This document shows positions 15,979 through 23,793 of a DNA stretch of 64,000 bases, piece by piece. The position numbers and the translations under genes were made by a program. The notes beneath the pieces were generated by a model. That model did no database searches and was not told the DNA's origin. It saw only the letters and a list, made by a program, of their open reading frames with translations. Source of the DNA: Actinomycetes bacterium (GTDB lineage: Bacteria; Actinomycetota; Acidimicrobiia; Acidimicrobiales; Acidimicrobilacustridaceae); the NCBI GenBank assembly GCA_029782145.1, contig JAKOVH010000013.1, positions 62,001-126,000 on the forward strand, read 5' to 3'. The first letter of the stretch is position 1. The number at the start of each line of letters is the position of its first letter.

Positions 15979-17136
15979 ATGGCCCTACCCGAGCCGTCCG
16001 CCAGCGGCCGCTTCGGCGAGTTCGGCGGCCGCTACGTGCCCGAGACGCTCGTCCCCGCCTGCCAGGAGCTGGAGGAGGCGTTCCGCGCCGCGTGGGCCGA
16101 CCCGGCCTTCCGTGCCGAGCTCGACGACCTGCTGCACCACTACGCGGGGCGACCGTCGCCGCTCACCGACTGCCGTCGCCTCTCCGAGGAACTCGGCCTG
16201 CGGGTGCTGCTCAAGCGGGAGGACCTCAACCACACCGGCAGCCACAAGATCAACAACGTCCTGGGCCAGGCGCTGCTGGCCCGGCGCATGGGCAAGACCC
16301 GCCTGGTGGCCGAGACCGGCGCCGGCCAGCACGGCGTGGCCACCGCCACCGCCGCCGCCCTGCTCGGCATGGAGTGCATGGTCTACATGGGCGAGGTCGA
16401 CATGGGTCGCCAGGCGCTCAACGTGTTCCGCATGCGTCTGCTCGGCGCCGAGGTGGTGCCGGCCACCTCCGGCAGCCGCACCCTCAAGGACGCCGTCAAC
16501 GAGGCCATGCGCGACTGGGTCGCCACGGTGGAGGACAGCCACTACTGCCTCGGCTCGGTGATGGGCCCCCACCCGTACCCCTGGATGGTGCGCGAGCTGC
16601 ACACCGTCATCGGCGACGAGGCCCGGGCCCAGTGCAGCGAGGTGCTCGACGGCGGCGTGCCCGACGTGGTCACCGCGTGCGTGGGCGGCGGCTCCAACGC
16701 CATCGGCATCTTCTCCGGCTTCGCCGACACCGCCGCCGAGCTGGTGGGCGTCGAGCCGGCCGGCGGGGCCGCAGTGGGCCGGGGCGTGCCCGGCGTGGTG
16801 CACGGCATGAAGAGCTACCTCATGCAGGACGAGTTCGGGCAGGTGCAAGAGGCGCACTCCATCTCGGCCGGGCTCGACTACCCGGGCGTGGGCCCCGAGC
16901 ACAGCCACCTGGCCGCCATCGGGCGGGCCCGCTACGAGCAGGTCACCGACGCCGAGGTCATCGACGCCTTCCAGCTCCTCAGCCGCACGGAAGGCATCAT
17001 CCCGGCCCTCGAGCCGGCCCACGCCCTGGCCTGGGTGAGCCGCGACCGGGCGGCGCTGGCGGGCCGCACCGTGCTCGTGAACCTCTCCGGCCGGGGCGAC
17101 AAGGACGTCGCCCAGATGATGGAGATCCTCGGGTGA
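15979..17136 (+). CDS. trpB: Tryptophan synthase beta chain
   Basis: A 385-residue PLP enzyme joining indole and serine. [16 protein letters not shown] is the family N-terminus. The PLP lysine is Lys90 in [17 protein letters not shown], and the catalytic glutamate lies in [13 protein letters not shown]. The phosphate loop is [10 protein letters not shown], and GRGDKD is at the C-terminus. Length is normal. Its stop overlaps the trpA GTG by four bases, as expected for subunits of one complex that tunnels indole from alpha to beta. Confidence 0.97.
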   Translation: MALPEPSASGRFGEFGGRYVPETLVPACQELEEAFRAAWADPAFRAELDDLLHHYAGRPSPLTDCRRLSEELGLRVLLKREDLNHTGSHKINNVLGQALLARRMGKTRLVAETGAGQHGVATATAAALLGMECMVYMGEVDMGRQALNVFRMRLLGAEVVPATSGSRTLKDAVNEAMRDWVATVEDSHYCLGSVMGPHPYPWMVRELHTVIGDEARAQCSEVLDGGVPDVVTACVGGGSNAIGIFSGFADTAAELVGVEPAGGAAVGRGVPGVVHGMKSYLMQDEFGQVQEAHSISAGLDYPGVGPEHSHLAAIGRARYEQVTDAEVIDAFQLLSRTEGIIPALEPAHALAWVSRDRAALAGRTVLVNLSGRGDKDVAQMMEILG

Positions 17137-17963
17137 GCCCGTCGCCGGTCGAGGACGAGCTCACGGTCCCGCCCGCCCCTGCGAAGCCCGGTGCCCTGGA
17201 GACGGCGCTGCGAGCGGCGCGGGCGTCGGGGCGCAAGCTGCTCGTCCCCTACGTCACCGGCGGGTACGGCGACGACTGGGCCGACGTGGTGAGGGCCGTC
17301 GCCGACGCGGGGGCCGACGCCATCGAGATCGGCATCCCGTTCTCCGACCCGGTGATGGACGGGCCGGTGATCCAGGAAGCCAGCGAGGTCGCCCTGCGCG
17401 CCGGGGCCACCCCGGTCAGCGTGCTCGACGAGCTCCGGCGGGTCGACGCCGGCGTCCCGCTGGCGGTCATGACCTACTACAACATCGCCTTCCGCATGGG
17501 CCACGAGCGGTTCGCCGCGTCGCTGGCCGACAGCGGGGTGGCCGCCGCCATCCTGCCCGACCTGCCCCTCGAGGAAGCCGGCCCCTGGGCCCGGGCGGCC
17601 GACGCCGCCGGCGTCGAGACCGTGCTGCTGGCGGCACCGACCGCCCCCGACGACCGGCTGCCCCGCATCGTCGAGCGCGCCCGCGGCTTCGTGTACGCCG
17701 TCGGGCTGCTCGGCGTGACGGGGGAGCGGGCGGCGCTCGCCGAGTCATCGCTCGTCATCGCCCGCCGGCTCAAGGCGGTCACCGACAAGCCCGTGCTCGT
17801 CGGGGTGGGCGTCTCCACCGCCGACCAGGCGGTGGAGGTGAGCGCGGTGGCCGATGGCGTGGTGATCGGCTCCGCCCTCATGCGCCGGGTGCTGGAAGGG
17901 GAGGGACCGGCGGGCGCAGCACGCTTCGTGGCCGAGGTGCGCGCCGCGCTCGACGCGACGTAG
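17133..17963 (+). CDS. trpA: Tryptophan synthase alpha chain
   Basis: A 276-residue TIM barrel that cleaves indole-glycerol phosphate to indole and glyceraldehyde-3-phosphate. The catalytic Glu65 lies in [20 protein letters not shown], and the catalytic aspartate in [33 protein letters not shown] and [11 protein letters not shown] are family blocks. An N-terminal extension of about 25 residues ([13 protein letters not shown] region) precedes the usual start, and the GTG is retained because it overlaps trpB as GTGA. It is the last gene of the tryptophan group. Confidence 0.95.
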   Translation: MSPSPVEDELTVPPAPAKPGALETALRAARASGRKLLVPYVTGGYGDDWADVVRAVADAGADAIEIGIPFSDPVMDGPVIQEASEVALRAGATPVSVLDELRRVDAGVPLAVMTYYNIAFRMGHERFAASLADSGVAAAILPDLPLEEAGPWARAADAAGVETVLLAAPTAPDDRLPRIVERARGFVYAVGLLGVTGERAALAESSLVIARRLKAVTDKPVLVGVGVSTADQAVEVSAVADGVVIGSALMRRVLEGEGPAGAARFVAEVRAALDAT

Positions 17964-18021
17964 CCGCCCCGCGCCGCACCATCGGGACGAACGGCCCTGC
18001 GGCACGACTCGCCCGGGTCGG

Positions 18022-18027
18022 TAGGGT
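18022..18027 (+). promoter_or_regulatory. -10 element of the globin gene (leaderless)
   Basis: TAGGGT, eight bases before the ATG at 18036, with no Shine-Dalgarno sequence. Confidence 0.5.
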
Positions 18028-18035
18028 CGCCGGCG

Positions 18036-18434
18036 ATGACCGACGGCGAACAGCTCCTCTTCGACCGGGTCGACGGCATCGCCTTCTTCGAGCGCCTCGT
18101 CGACCGCTTCTACGTCGGCGTGGTGGCCGATCCCGTGCTGCGGCCTCTCTACCCCGACGACGACCTCGAGGGGGCCAGGGCCCGCCTCACCTACTTCCTG
18201 GTGCAGTTCTGGGGCGGACCGACCACCTACAGCGATCACCGGGGCCATCCCCGGCTGCGGATGCGCCACGCTCCCTACGTCATCGGCGAGGCCGAGCGGG
18301 AGGCGTGGTACCGGCACATGGCCACCGCCGTGGGCGAGATGGTGGAGGCCGGCGAGCTGTCCGAGGACGACGAGGCCCGCATGCTGTCGTACTTCCACCA
18401 GGCCGCCCGCCACATGGTGAACGCCGACGGGTGA
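18036..18434 (+). CDS. glbO: Group II truncated hemoglobin
   Basis: A 132-residue truncated globin of the trHbO (group II) type. FFERLVDRFYVGVVADPVLR covers helices B to C with the usual tyrosine. The proximal histidine is in RLRMRHAPYVIG (F8), and the group II tryptophan at G8 is in EAWYRHM. Such proteins bind oxygen and react with peroxide or nitric oxide in the cytosol. It starts at a leaderless ATG and stands alone between trpA and the HU gene, followed by a 217-base gap. Confidence 0.92.
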   Translation: MTDGEQLLFDRVDGIAFFERLVDRFYVGVVADPVLRPLYPDDDLEGARARLTYFLVQFWGGPTTYSDHRGHPRLRMRHAPYVIGEAEREAWYRHMATAVGEMVEAGELSEDDEARMLSYFHQAARHMVNADG

Positions 18435-18651
18435 GCGTCGCCGCGCCGCCCGGCCCTCGTTCGGACGCCCGGCGCACCCGACACGGCATCCGCTGTGATG
18501 CATGACCATGCACGAATTGGCGGCCATCCACCCGCGACCGGGCGGTGCCCGCCATGCTGAAGGCATCGGGCGGTTCCGCCCGAGTTCGACAGCAGGCCCG
18601 GCCACCCCGACCCGGGAACCCGTTCCCGAGCCGGGCCGACAGGAGGAAGTC
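18435..18651 (+). promoter_or_regulatory. Upstream region of the HU gene
   Basis: This 217-base gap carries the leader of the HU gene. A less G+C-rich stretch around 18494-18520 (with TGCAT and ATGCA around GACC) may include the promoter, but no clear hexamer pair is recognised. The leader ends in a strong AGGAGG Shine-Dalgarno sequence at 18641-18646, five bases from the HU ATG. Confidence 0.4.
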
Positions 18652-18936
18652 ATGACCAAGAGCGAGCTGATCGCCGAGATCGCCAACCGCACTGGCGTCG
18701 CCAAGGCCGACGTCGAGAAGGCCCTGAAGGGCTTCGAGGACGTCTGCCACGAGGTCGTCGCCAAGGGCGAGGAGAAGCTGACCCTGCCGGGCTTCTTGAG
18801 CTTCGAGCAGACCGACCGCAGCGCCCGCACCGCCCGCAACCCGCAGACGGGCGAGACCATCCAGGTGCCGGCCAGCAAGGCCGTCAAGGTCACCGCCGGC
18901 TCCAAGCTGAAGGCCTCGGCCAAGGGCGCCAAGTAG
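18652..18936 (+). CDS. hup: HU-family DNA-binding protein
   Basis: A 94-residue bacterial histone-like protein. TKSELIAEIANRTGVAKADV is the dimerising helical region, and FLSFEQTDRSARTARNPQTG includes the DNA-arm residues RTARNPQTGE. The C-terminus is a short Lys/Ala tail (KLKASAKGAK), much shorter than the long basic tail of mycobacterial HupB, so this is the short HU form. The ATG was chosen over an upstream ATG at 18502 because AGGAGG precedes it and because the protein then aligns with HU from residue 1. Heavy use of optimal codons and the strong Shine-Dalgarno sequence suggest high expression. Confidence 0.95.
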   Translation: MTKSELIAEIANRTGVAKADVEKALKGFEDVCHEVVAKGEEKLTLPGFLSFEQTDRSARTARNPQTGETIQVPASKAVKVTAGSKLKASAKGAK

Positions 18937-18974
18937 CCACGAGCCGCCGGGCCCGGCCGGGCCCATCGACGCGC

Positions 18975-19002
18975 GACGGGGAACGCCACGGCGTTCCCCG
19001 TC
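18975..19002 (+). terminator. Strong hairpin after the HU gene
   Basis: A perfect inverted repeat with 13-base arms (18975-18987 and 18990-19002) separated by two bases; flanking GCGCG and CGCGC can extend the pairing. There is no T-tract. It lies 39 bases after the HU stop and before the prxQ promoter, and probably ends the HU transcript. Confidence 0.65.
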
Positions 19003-19060
19003 CCGCGCCCGGCCGGCCGCCGGCCGGCCCGCGGCCGCGACCGCGGCGACGACGGCCGAC

Positions 19061-19066
19061 TAGGTT
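19061..19066 (+). promoter_or_regulatory. -10 element of prxQ (leaderless)
   Basis: TAGGTT, six bases before the ATG at 19073. Confidence 0.5.
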
Positions 19067-19072
19067 CGGCCC

Positions 19073-19537
19073 ATGACCGCGACCACGCTCTCGCCCGGCG
19101 ACAAGGCACCTGCGTTCACCCTGCTCGACCAGGACGAGCAGAAGGTGAAGCTCACCGACTTCGAGGGCCGCAAGGTGCTCGTGTACTTCTACCCGAAGGC
19201 CGACACGCCGGGCTGCACCACCCAGTCGTGCGCCCTGCGCGACATCGCCGACCAGATCGGCGACACCGCCATCGTGGGCATCAGCCCCGACGCCCCGGCC
19301 CGGCAGAAGAAGTTCGACGACAAGTACTCGCTCGGCTTCCCGCTGCTGGCCGACACCGAGCACAGCGTCGCCGAGGCGTTCGGCGTGTGGGGGGAGAAGA
19401 AGAACTACGGGCGCACCTACATGGGCATCATCCGCTCGGCGTTCCTGATCGACGAGAAGGGCAAGGTCGCCGAGGCCTGGTACAAGATCAGCCCCAAGGA
19501 CACGCCCACCAAGCTGCTGAAGGCCCTCGAGGGGTGA
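19073..19537 (+). CDS. bcp: Thioredoxin-dependent peroxiredoxin (PrxQ/BCP type)
   Basis: A 154-residue peroxiredoxin that reduces hydrogen peroxide and alkyl hydroperoxides. The peroxidatic Cys48 and resolving Cys53 are spaced as TPGCTTQSC, the alpha-2 type of PrxQ/BCP. VYFYPKADTPG and the downstream TYMGIIRSAFLIDEKGK are family blocks. No signal peptide is seen, so it is cytosolic, recycled by thioredoxin. It starts at a leaderless ATG. The stop overlaps the GTG of a FabZ gene by four bases, an odd pairing of redox and lipid functions. Confidence 0.94.
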   Translation: MTATTLSPGDKAPAFTLLDQDEQKVKLTDFEGRKVLVYFYPKADTPGCTTQSCALRDIADQIGDTAIVGISPDAPARQKKFDDKYSLGFPLLADTEHSVAEAFGVWGEKKNYGRTYMGIIRSAFLIDEKGKVAEAWYKISPKDTPTKLLKALEG

Positions 19538-19962
19538 GCACCCTGCCGGCTCCGGCCGACGTCTTGCCCCACCGCCCCCCGTTCCTGCTGCTCGACGAGG
19601 TCAGCGAGCTGCGCCTCGGCGACGGCGCCAAGGGCTGCTGGCGGCTCACCGGCGACGAGGACTTCTTCGTCGGCCACTTCCCGGGCCGCCCCACCCTGCC
19701 CGGCGTGCTGATGCTCGAGGCCATCGCCCAGCTCGGTGCCTACGCCGTGCTGTCCGACGAGCGCTTCGCCGGCAAGCTGCCGTTGTTCGGCGGGGTGGAG
19801 AAGGCGCGGTTCCGCCGCCAGGTCGTGCCGGGCGACACCCTGGAGCTCGAGGTCGAGCTCGGGCGCATGTCGGCCCGGGCGGGCAGGGGATCGGGCCGGG
19901 CCCACGTGGGGGGCGACACGGCGTGCGAGACCGAGCTGCTGTTCGTCTTCGCCGACGCCTGA
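19534..19962 (+). CDS. fabZ: 3-hydroxyacyl-ACP dehydratase FabZ
   Basis: A 142-residue hot-dog-fold dehydratase of the fatty-acid elongation cycle. LPHRPPFLLLDEV opens the protein. The catalytic histidine is in VGHFPGRPTLPG, and the glutamate follows in VLMLEAIAQLGAY, the usual FabZ pair. KARFRRQVVPGDTLELEVEL is the hot-dog signature. The GTG start overlaps the peroxiredoxin stop. The other elongation genes (fabD, H, G, F and acpP) lie 0.6-5 kb downstream on the opposite strand, so the pathway is nearly complete here; only an enoyl reductase is missing. Confidence 0.92.
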   Translation: MSTLPAPADVLPHRPPFLLLDEVSELRLGDGAKGCWRLTGDEDFFVGHFPGRPTLPGVLMLEAIAQLGAYAVLSDERFAGKLPLFGGVEKARFRRQVVPGDTLELEVELGRMSARAGRGSGRAHVGGDTACETELLFVFADA

Positions 19963-20074
19963 TCTCCCCGGCGGGATCCCGAAGGCCACGACCGGAGACC
20001 GGAACCTGCCCGCGATCCGCACGTCCGGGCGTGCGCGGCGCGGGCAAGATGGCGGTCGACCGAGGGAGGTCGCC

Positions 20075-20554
20075 GTGTCCACCACCGTGATCGACACACC
20101 CATCGGACCGTTCACCCTGACCGCAGGAGAGGCGGGCCTGGAGCGCATCGACTTCGGTGCGGTGCCCGGTGGGGCCGACCCGGGCGACAGCCCGCCGGCG
20201 CGGGCGCACCTCGACGAGGCGGCCCGGCAGCTCGAGGAGTACTTCGCCGGTGAGCGCCACGAGTTCACCGTCGTGCTCGACCGCTCGCCTCGCAAGGGGT
20301 TCCGCGGTGCCGTGCTCGACGCGCTCGAACGGGTGCCCTACGGCGAGGTCATCAGCTACGGCGAGCTCGCCGCCGAGGCGGGACGGCCGGGAGCCGCCCG
20401 GGCGGTGGGCACGGCCATGGCCACCAACCCGCTGCCCATCGTCGTGCCCTGCCACCGGGTGACCCGCTCGGGTGGCGTGCTCGGTCGCTACGGAGGCGGG
20501 ACCGACGTGAAGGAGCGGCTGCTGCAGCTCGAAGGGGCGTGGCCGGCCCGCTGA
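20075..20554 (+). CDS. ogt: Methylated-DNA--protein-cysteine methyltransferase
   Basis: A 159-residue suicide enzyme that transfers methyl groups from O6-methylguanine to its own cysteine. The active site is PIVVPCHRVTRSGG, the helix-turn-helix region is GEVISYGELAAEAGRPGAAR, and the asparagine hinge is ATNPLPI. There is no N-terminal Ada domain, so it is an Ogt-type protein with repair function only. The GTG start has a GGGAGGT Shine-Dalgarno sequence. An upstream CAAGAT at 20045 may be its -10 element. It converges on fabF with 36 bases between the stops. Confidence 0.93.
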   Translation: MSTTVIDTPIGPFTLTAGEAGLERIDFGAVPGGADPGDSPPARAHLDEAARQLEEYFAGERHEFTVVLDRSPRKGFRGAVLDALERVPYGEVISYGELAAEAGRPGAARAVGTAMATNPLPIVVPCHRVTRSGGVLGRYGGGTDVKERLLQLEGAWPAR

Positions 20555-20590
20555 GCCCGGCGGGCCGGCCCGTCGGCGTACGACGGCGGC

Positions 20591-21766
20591 CTACGAGGGC
20601 GGGCCGATGATCACGCAGCCGTTGTGGCCGCCGAAGCCGAAGCTGTTCGACAGGGTGGGGCCGGGGGCCCACTCCCGGGCGCTGCCGACCACCAGGTCGA
20701 TGGGCGCCATGTCGGGGTCGGGCGTCTCGAAGCCGGCGGTGGGCGGGATGAGCCCCTTCTGGATGGACAGCACCACGCCGACCGCCTCGAGGGCGCCGGC
20801 CGCGCCGAGCGAGTGGCCGGTGACGCCCTTCAGCGACGTGACCGGCGGCCCCGCCGGCCCGAACAGCTTGGCGATGGCCTCGGCCTCGGCCGCGTCGTTG
20901 AGCGGCGTGGAGGTGCCGTGGGCGTTGATGTGGGCGATGTCGCCCGGCTCCAGCCCGGCGTCGGCCAGCGCCAGCTCCATGCAGGCGATGGCGCCGGCGC
21001 CGCCCGGTGACGGGGCGGTGATGTGGTGGGCGTCGGCGGTGGAGGCCGCCCCGAGCACCTCGGCGAGGATGGTGGCCCCTCGCGCCCGAGCCGTCTCCCA
21101 CTCCTCGAGCACGAGGATGGCGGCGCCCTCGGCCATCACGAAGCCGTCGCGGTCCTTGTCGAACGGCCGCGACACCATGGTGGACGACATGGCGGTCATG
21201 TTGGTGAACCCGGCGATGCAGGTCGGGGTCATGGTCGACTCCGAGCTGCCGGTGACCACGGCGTCGCAGCGGCCGTGCACGATGAGCCGGTAGGCGTTGC
21301 CGATCGACTGCGTGCCGGCGGCGCAGGCGGTGCAGGTGTTCTCGCAGGGGCCCTGGTAGCCGTAGCGCATCGACACGGCGGCAGACGCGGCGTTGGCCAT
21401 GAGCATGGGCACCATGAACGGGCTGACGCGGCGGGCCCCTTTGGCGTCGTGGACCCGCACCTGCTCCTCGAGGGTGGTGAGCCCGCCGATGCCGGTGCCG
21501 ATCCAGGTGCCGATCCGCAGCGGGTCGGCCCGCAGCTCACCCGACTGCTCGAGCGCCTCGGCCGTGGCCGCCAGGGCGAACTGGGCGAAGCGGTCGGTGC
21601 GCCGGGCGTCCTTCGGGTTGTCGAAGAACGGCACCGGGTCGAAGTCCTCGACGCGGCGCAGGCCCTCCGGCGCGGGCGAGTTCAGCCCGTGCCAGAAGGC
21701 CTCGCGGCCGATGCCGCACGGGCTGACGACGCCGACGCCGGTGATGGCGACCCGGCGGCGTTCCAT
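20591..21766 (-). CDS. fabF: Beta-ketoacyl-ACP synthase II
   Basis: A 391-residue condensing enzyme that elongates acyl-ACP with malonyl-ACP. The nucleophile is Cys148 in NTCTACAAGTQSIG. The two catalytic histidines lie in NAHGTSTPLND and VTGHSLGAAGALE, and GFGGHNGCVI closes the protein. The start RRVAITGVGVVSPCG is typical of FabF. Its ATG overlaps the acpP stop (ATGA). Its neighbours on the same strand are acpP, fabG, fabH and fabD, so it acts in the cytosolic type II fatty-acid synthase. Confidence 0.95.
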   Translation of the reverse strand: MERRRVAITGVGVVSPCGIGREAFWHGLNSPAPEGLRRVEDFDPVPFFDNPKDARRTDRFAQFALAATAEALEQSGELRADPLRIGTWIGTGIGGLTTLEEQVRVHDAKGARRVSPFMVPMLMANAASAAVSMRYGYQGPCENTCTACAAGTQSIGNAYRLIVHGRCDAVVTGSSESTMTPTCIAGFTNMTAMSSTMVSRPFDKDRDGFVMAEGAAILVLEEWETARARGATILAEVLGAASTADAHHITAPSPGGAGAIACMELALADAGLEPGDIAHINAHGTSTPLNDAAEAEAIAKLFGPAGPPVTSLKGVTGHSLGAAGALEAVGVVLSIQKGLIPPTAGFETPDPDMAPIDLVVGSAREWAPGPTLSNSFGFGGHNGCVIIGPPS

Positions 21767-22002
21767 CACTGCTTGGACGTGACGAGCTCGAACGCCTGCC
21801 CGACGGTCTCGATGCCCTCGAGCTCTGACTCGTCGACGCTGACGTCGAACTCCTCCTCGAGCGCCATCACCAGCTCGACGAGGTCGAGGCTGTCGGCGTC
21901 GAGGTCGTCGCCGAACTTGGCCTCCAGGGTCACCTGGTCGGGCTGCACGGCCAGCACCTCGACGGCGCACTTGCGGAAGCGCTCGAAGGCTTCGTCACTC
22001 AC
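21766..22002 (-). CDS. acpP: Acyl carrier protein
   Basis: A 78-residue acidic helical protein carrying growing acyl chains on a 4'-phosphopantetheine attached to Ser38 in DLDADSLDLVELVM. Length and charge are typical. The GTG start has an AAGGAG Shine-Dalgarno sequence seven bases away (22010-22015). A minus-strand TAGCGT at 22032-22037 in the short gap after fabG could provide an internal promoter, which would allow acpP and fabF to be made in excess of the upstream enzymes. Confidence 0.95.
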   Translation of the reverse strand: MSDEAFERFRKCAVEVLAVQPDQVTLEAKFGDDLDADSLDLVELVMALEEEFDVSVDESELEGIETVGQAFELVTSKQ

Positions 22003-22031
22003 GGGGATGCTCCTTGTGTGGGGGTGGGGCC

Positions 22032-22037
22032 ACGCTA
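22032..22037 (-). promoter_or_regulatory. -10 element of acpP-fabF
   Basis: TAGCGT on the minus strand, 29 bases before the acpP GTG. The short leader that follows contains AAGGAG. It is an internal promoter within the fab cluster. Confidence 0.45.
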
Positions 22038-22084
22038 GTCCGACGTGGCCAGGGGGACCGGGGGTCGACGTCGGGCGCGCGGCG

Positions 22085-22816
22085 TCAGGTCGCGCCCATG
22101 CCGAGGCCGCCGTCGACCGGGAGGACCACGCCGGTGACGTACCCGGCCTCGTCGGACGCGAGGTAGGCCACGGCGGCGGCGACCTCGGACGGCTCGGCCA
22201 GCCGGCCGAGGGGGACGGCGCCCTCGATGGCGGCCCGGGTGTCGTCGGCCACCGCCGAGAACATGTCGGTGGCGACGGGCCCGGGGGCGACCACGTTGAC
22301 GGTGATGTTGCGCGACGCGAACTCTCGGGCGAGCGATCGGGCCAGGCCGATGAGCCCGGCCTTGGAGGCGGCGTAGTTGGCCTGGCCGGCCTGGCCGGTG
22401 GAGCCGACGACCGAACCGATGAAGACGATCCGGCCCCAGCGGGCGCGCATCATCTTCTGCACGGCCCGCTTGGCGACACGGAACCCGCCGACGAGGTTGG
22501 CGTCGAGCACACCGGTGAAGTCCTGCTCGCCCATGCGCAGCACGAGCATGTCGGCGGTGACGCCGGCGTTGGAGACGAGCACCTCGACCGGCCCGAGCGC
22601 CTCCTCGACGGCGGTGAAGGCGTCGTCGACCTGGGCGGCGTCGGTGACGTCGCACTTCACGGAGAGGATGCCGGAGGCCTGGTCGGCAGGTGGGGGCTCG
22701 GACCGGAACGTCACCGCGACCTTGTGGCCGGCGTCGGCGAAGGCCCGGGCGCAGGCCAGCCCGATGCCGCGGTTGCCGCCGGTGACGAGCACCACGCGGC
22801 TCGCAGGCTCGGTCAC
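22085..22816 (-). CDS. fabG: 3-oxoacyl-ACP reductase FabG
   Basis: A 243-residue NADPH-dependent short-chain dehydrogenase that reduces 3-ketoacyl-ACP. The cofactor loop is VTGGNRGIGLA and the NNAG-equivalent is SNAGVTADM. The catalytic triad is Ser135, Tyr148 and Lys152 in the FIGSV and NYAASKAGL segments. PVDGGLGM ends the protein. Its GTG overlaps the fabH stop by four bases. The operon position between fabH and acpP separates it from the many other SDR proteins with the same motifs. Confidence 0.93.
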   Translation of the reverse strand: MTEPASRVVLVTGGNRGIGLACARAFADAGHKVAVTFRSEPPPADQASGILSVKCDVTDAAQVDDAFTAVEEALGPVEVLVSNAGVTADMLVLRMGEQDFTGVLDANLVGGFRVAKRAVQKMMRARWGRIVFIGSVVGSTGQAGQANYAASKAGLIGLARSLAREFASRNITVNVVAPGPVATDMFSAVADDTRAAIEGAVPLGRLAEPSEVAAAVAYLASDEAGYVTGVVLPVDGGLGMGAT

Positions 22817-23793
22817 GGCGCCACCTCCGGGAGGTGCCCGGTCCAGCGCAGCACGGCGCTGGCCCAGCTCATCCCGGCGCCGAAGCCCACCAGCAGCACG
22901 AGGTCGTCGCGGCGGACCCGCCCACCTTCGAGGGCGTCGACGAGGGCCAGGGGCACGCTGGCCGAGGAGGTGTTCCCGGTGGCCTGCAGCACCGTGGCGA
23001 GCTTCTCGGCGCCGAAGCCCAGGCGGGAGCACGCCGCGTCGATGATGCGGATGTTGGCCTGGTGCGGCACGACGAGGGCGATGTCGTCGGGACCCACGCC
23101 GGCCGCGGCCATGGAGTTCCGGGCTGAGTCGACCATGACGGTGACGGCCTTGCGGAACACCTCCTTGCCGTTCATCGTCATGTAGCCGCCGATCGGCGCC
23201 TCGAGCAGGGCGCGCAGGCTGCCGTCGGAACCCATGTCGAACGACACGAGCTGGCCCGGGCCGTCGACGGCCTCGACCACCACCGCCCCGGCTCCGTCGC
23301 CGAAGAGGATGGCGGTGTTGCGGTCGTCCTGGTCGGTGATGCGGCTGAGGGTCTCGGCGCCGACCACCAGGATCCGTTCGAGGCCCATGGCGATCAGCCC
23401 GTGGGCCTGCACGAGGGCGTACATGAACCCCGAGCAGGCGGCGTTGAGGTCGTAGGCGCCGCCCTGGATGCCGAGCTCGTCCTGGACCTGCGAGGCGGTG
23501 GCGGGCACCTGGTAGTCGGGGCTGGTGGTGGCCAGGATGACGAAGTCGACGTCGGCCCCGGTGACGCCGGCCATCGCCATGGCGGCCCGGCCGGCCTCGA
23601 CGGACAGCCCGGCGGTGGTGCCGCCGTGGCGACGCTCCTTGATCCCGGTGCGCTCGGTGATCCACGCGTCGGACGTGTCGAGGCGAGCCTCGTAGTCGGC
23701 GTTGGTCACCACGGTGTCGGGCAGGGCCGTGCCCCAACCGGTGATGGTGGCCCCCCGGGCGCCCGGGGGGACGGCGGCACCGCTCGGGCTCAT
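22813..23793 (-). CDS. fabH: Beta-ketoacyl-ACP synthase III
   Basis: A 326-residue condensing enzyme that starts fatty-acid synthesis by joining acyl-CoA to malonyl-ACP. The catalytic residues are Cys120 in LNAACSGFMYAL, His244 in VPHQANIRI and Asn274 in ATGNTSSASVP. WITERTGIKERRH is the family N-terminal block. Starter specificity (straight or branched) cannot be decided from the sequence. The ATG overlaps the fabD stop (ATGA), and its own stop overlaps fabG (GTGA). Confidence 0.95.
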   Translation of the reverse strand: MSPSGAAVPPGARGATITGWGTALPDTVVTNADYEARLDTSDAWITERTGIKERRHGGTTAGLSVEAGRAAMAMAGVTGADVDFVILATTSPDYQVPATASQVQDELGIQGGAYDLNAACSGFMYALVQAHGLIAMGLERILVVGAETLSRITDQDDRNTAILFGDGAGAVVVEAVDGPGQLVSFDMGSDGSLRALLEAPIGGYMTMNGKEVFRKAVTVMVDSARNSMAAAGVGPDDIALVVPHQANIRIIDAACSRLGFGAEKLATVLQATGNTSSASVPLALVDALEGGRVRRDDLVLLVGFGAGMSWASAVLRWTGHLPEVAP

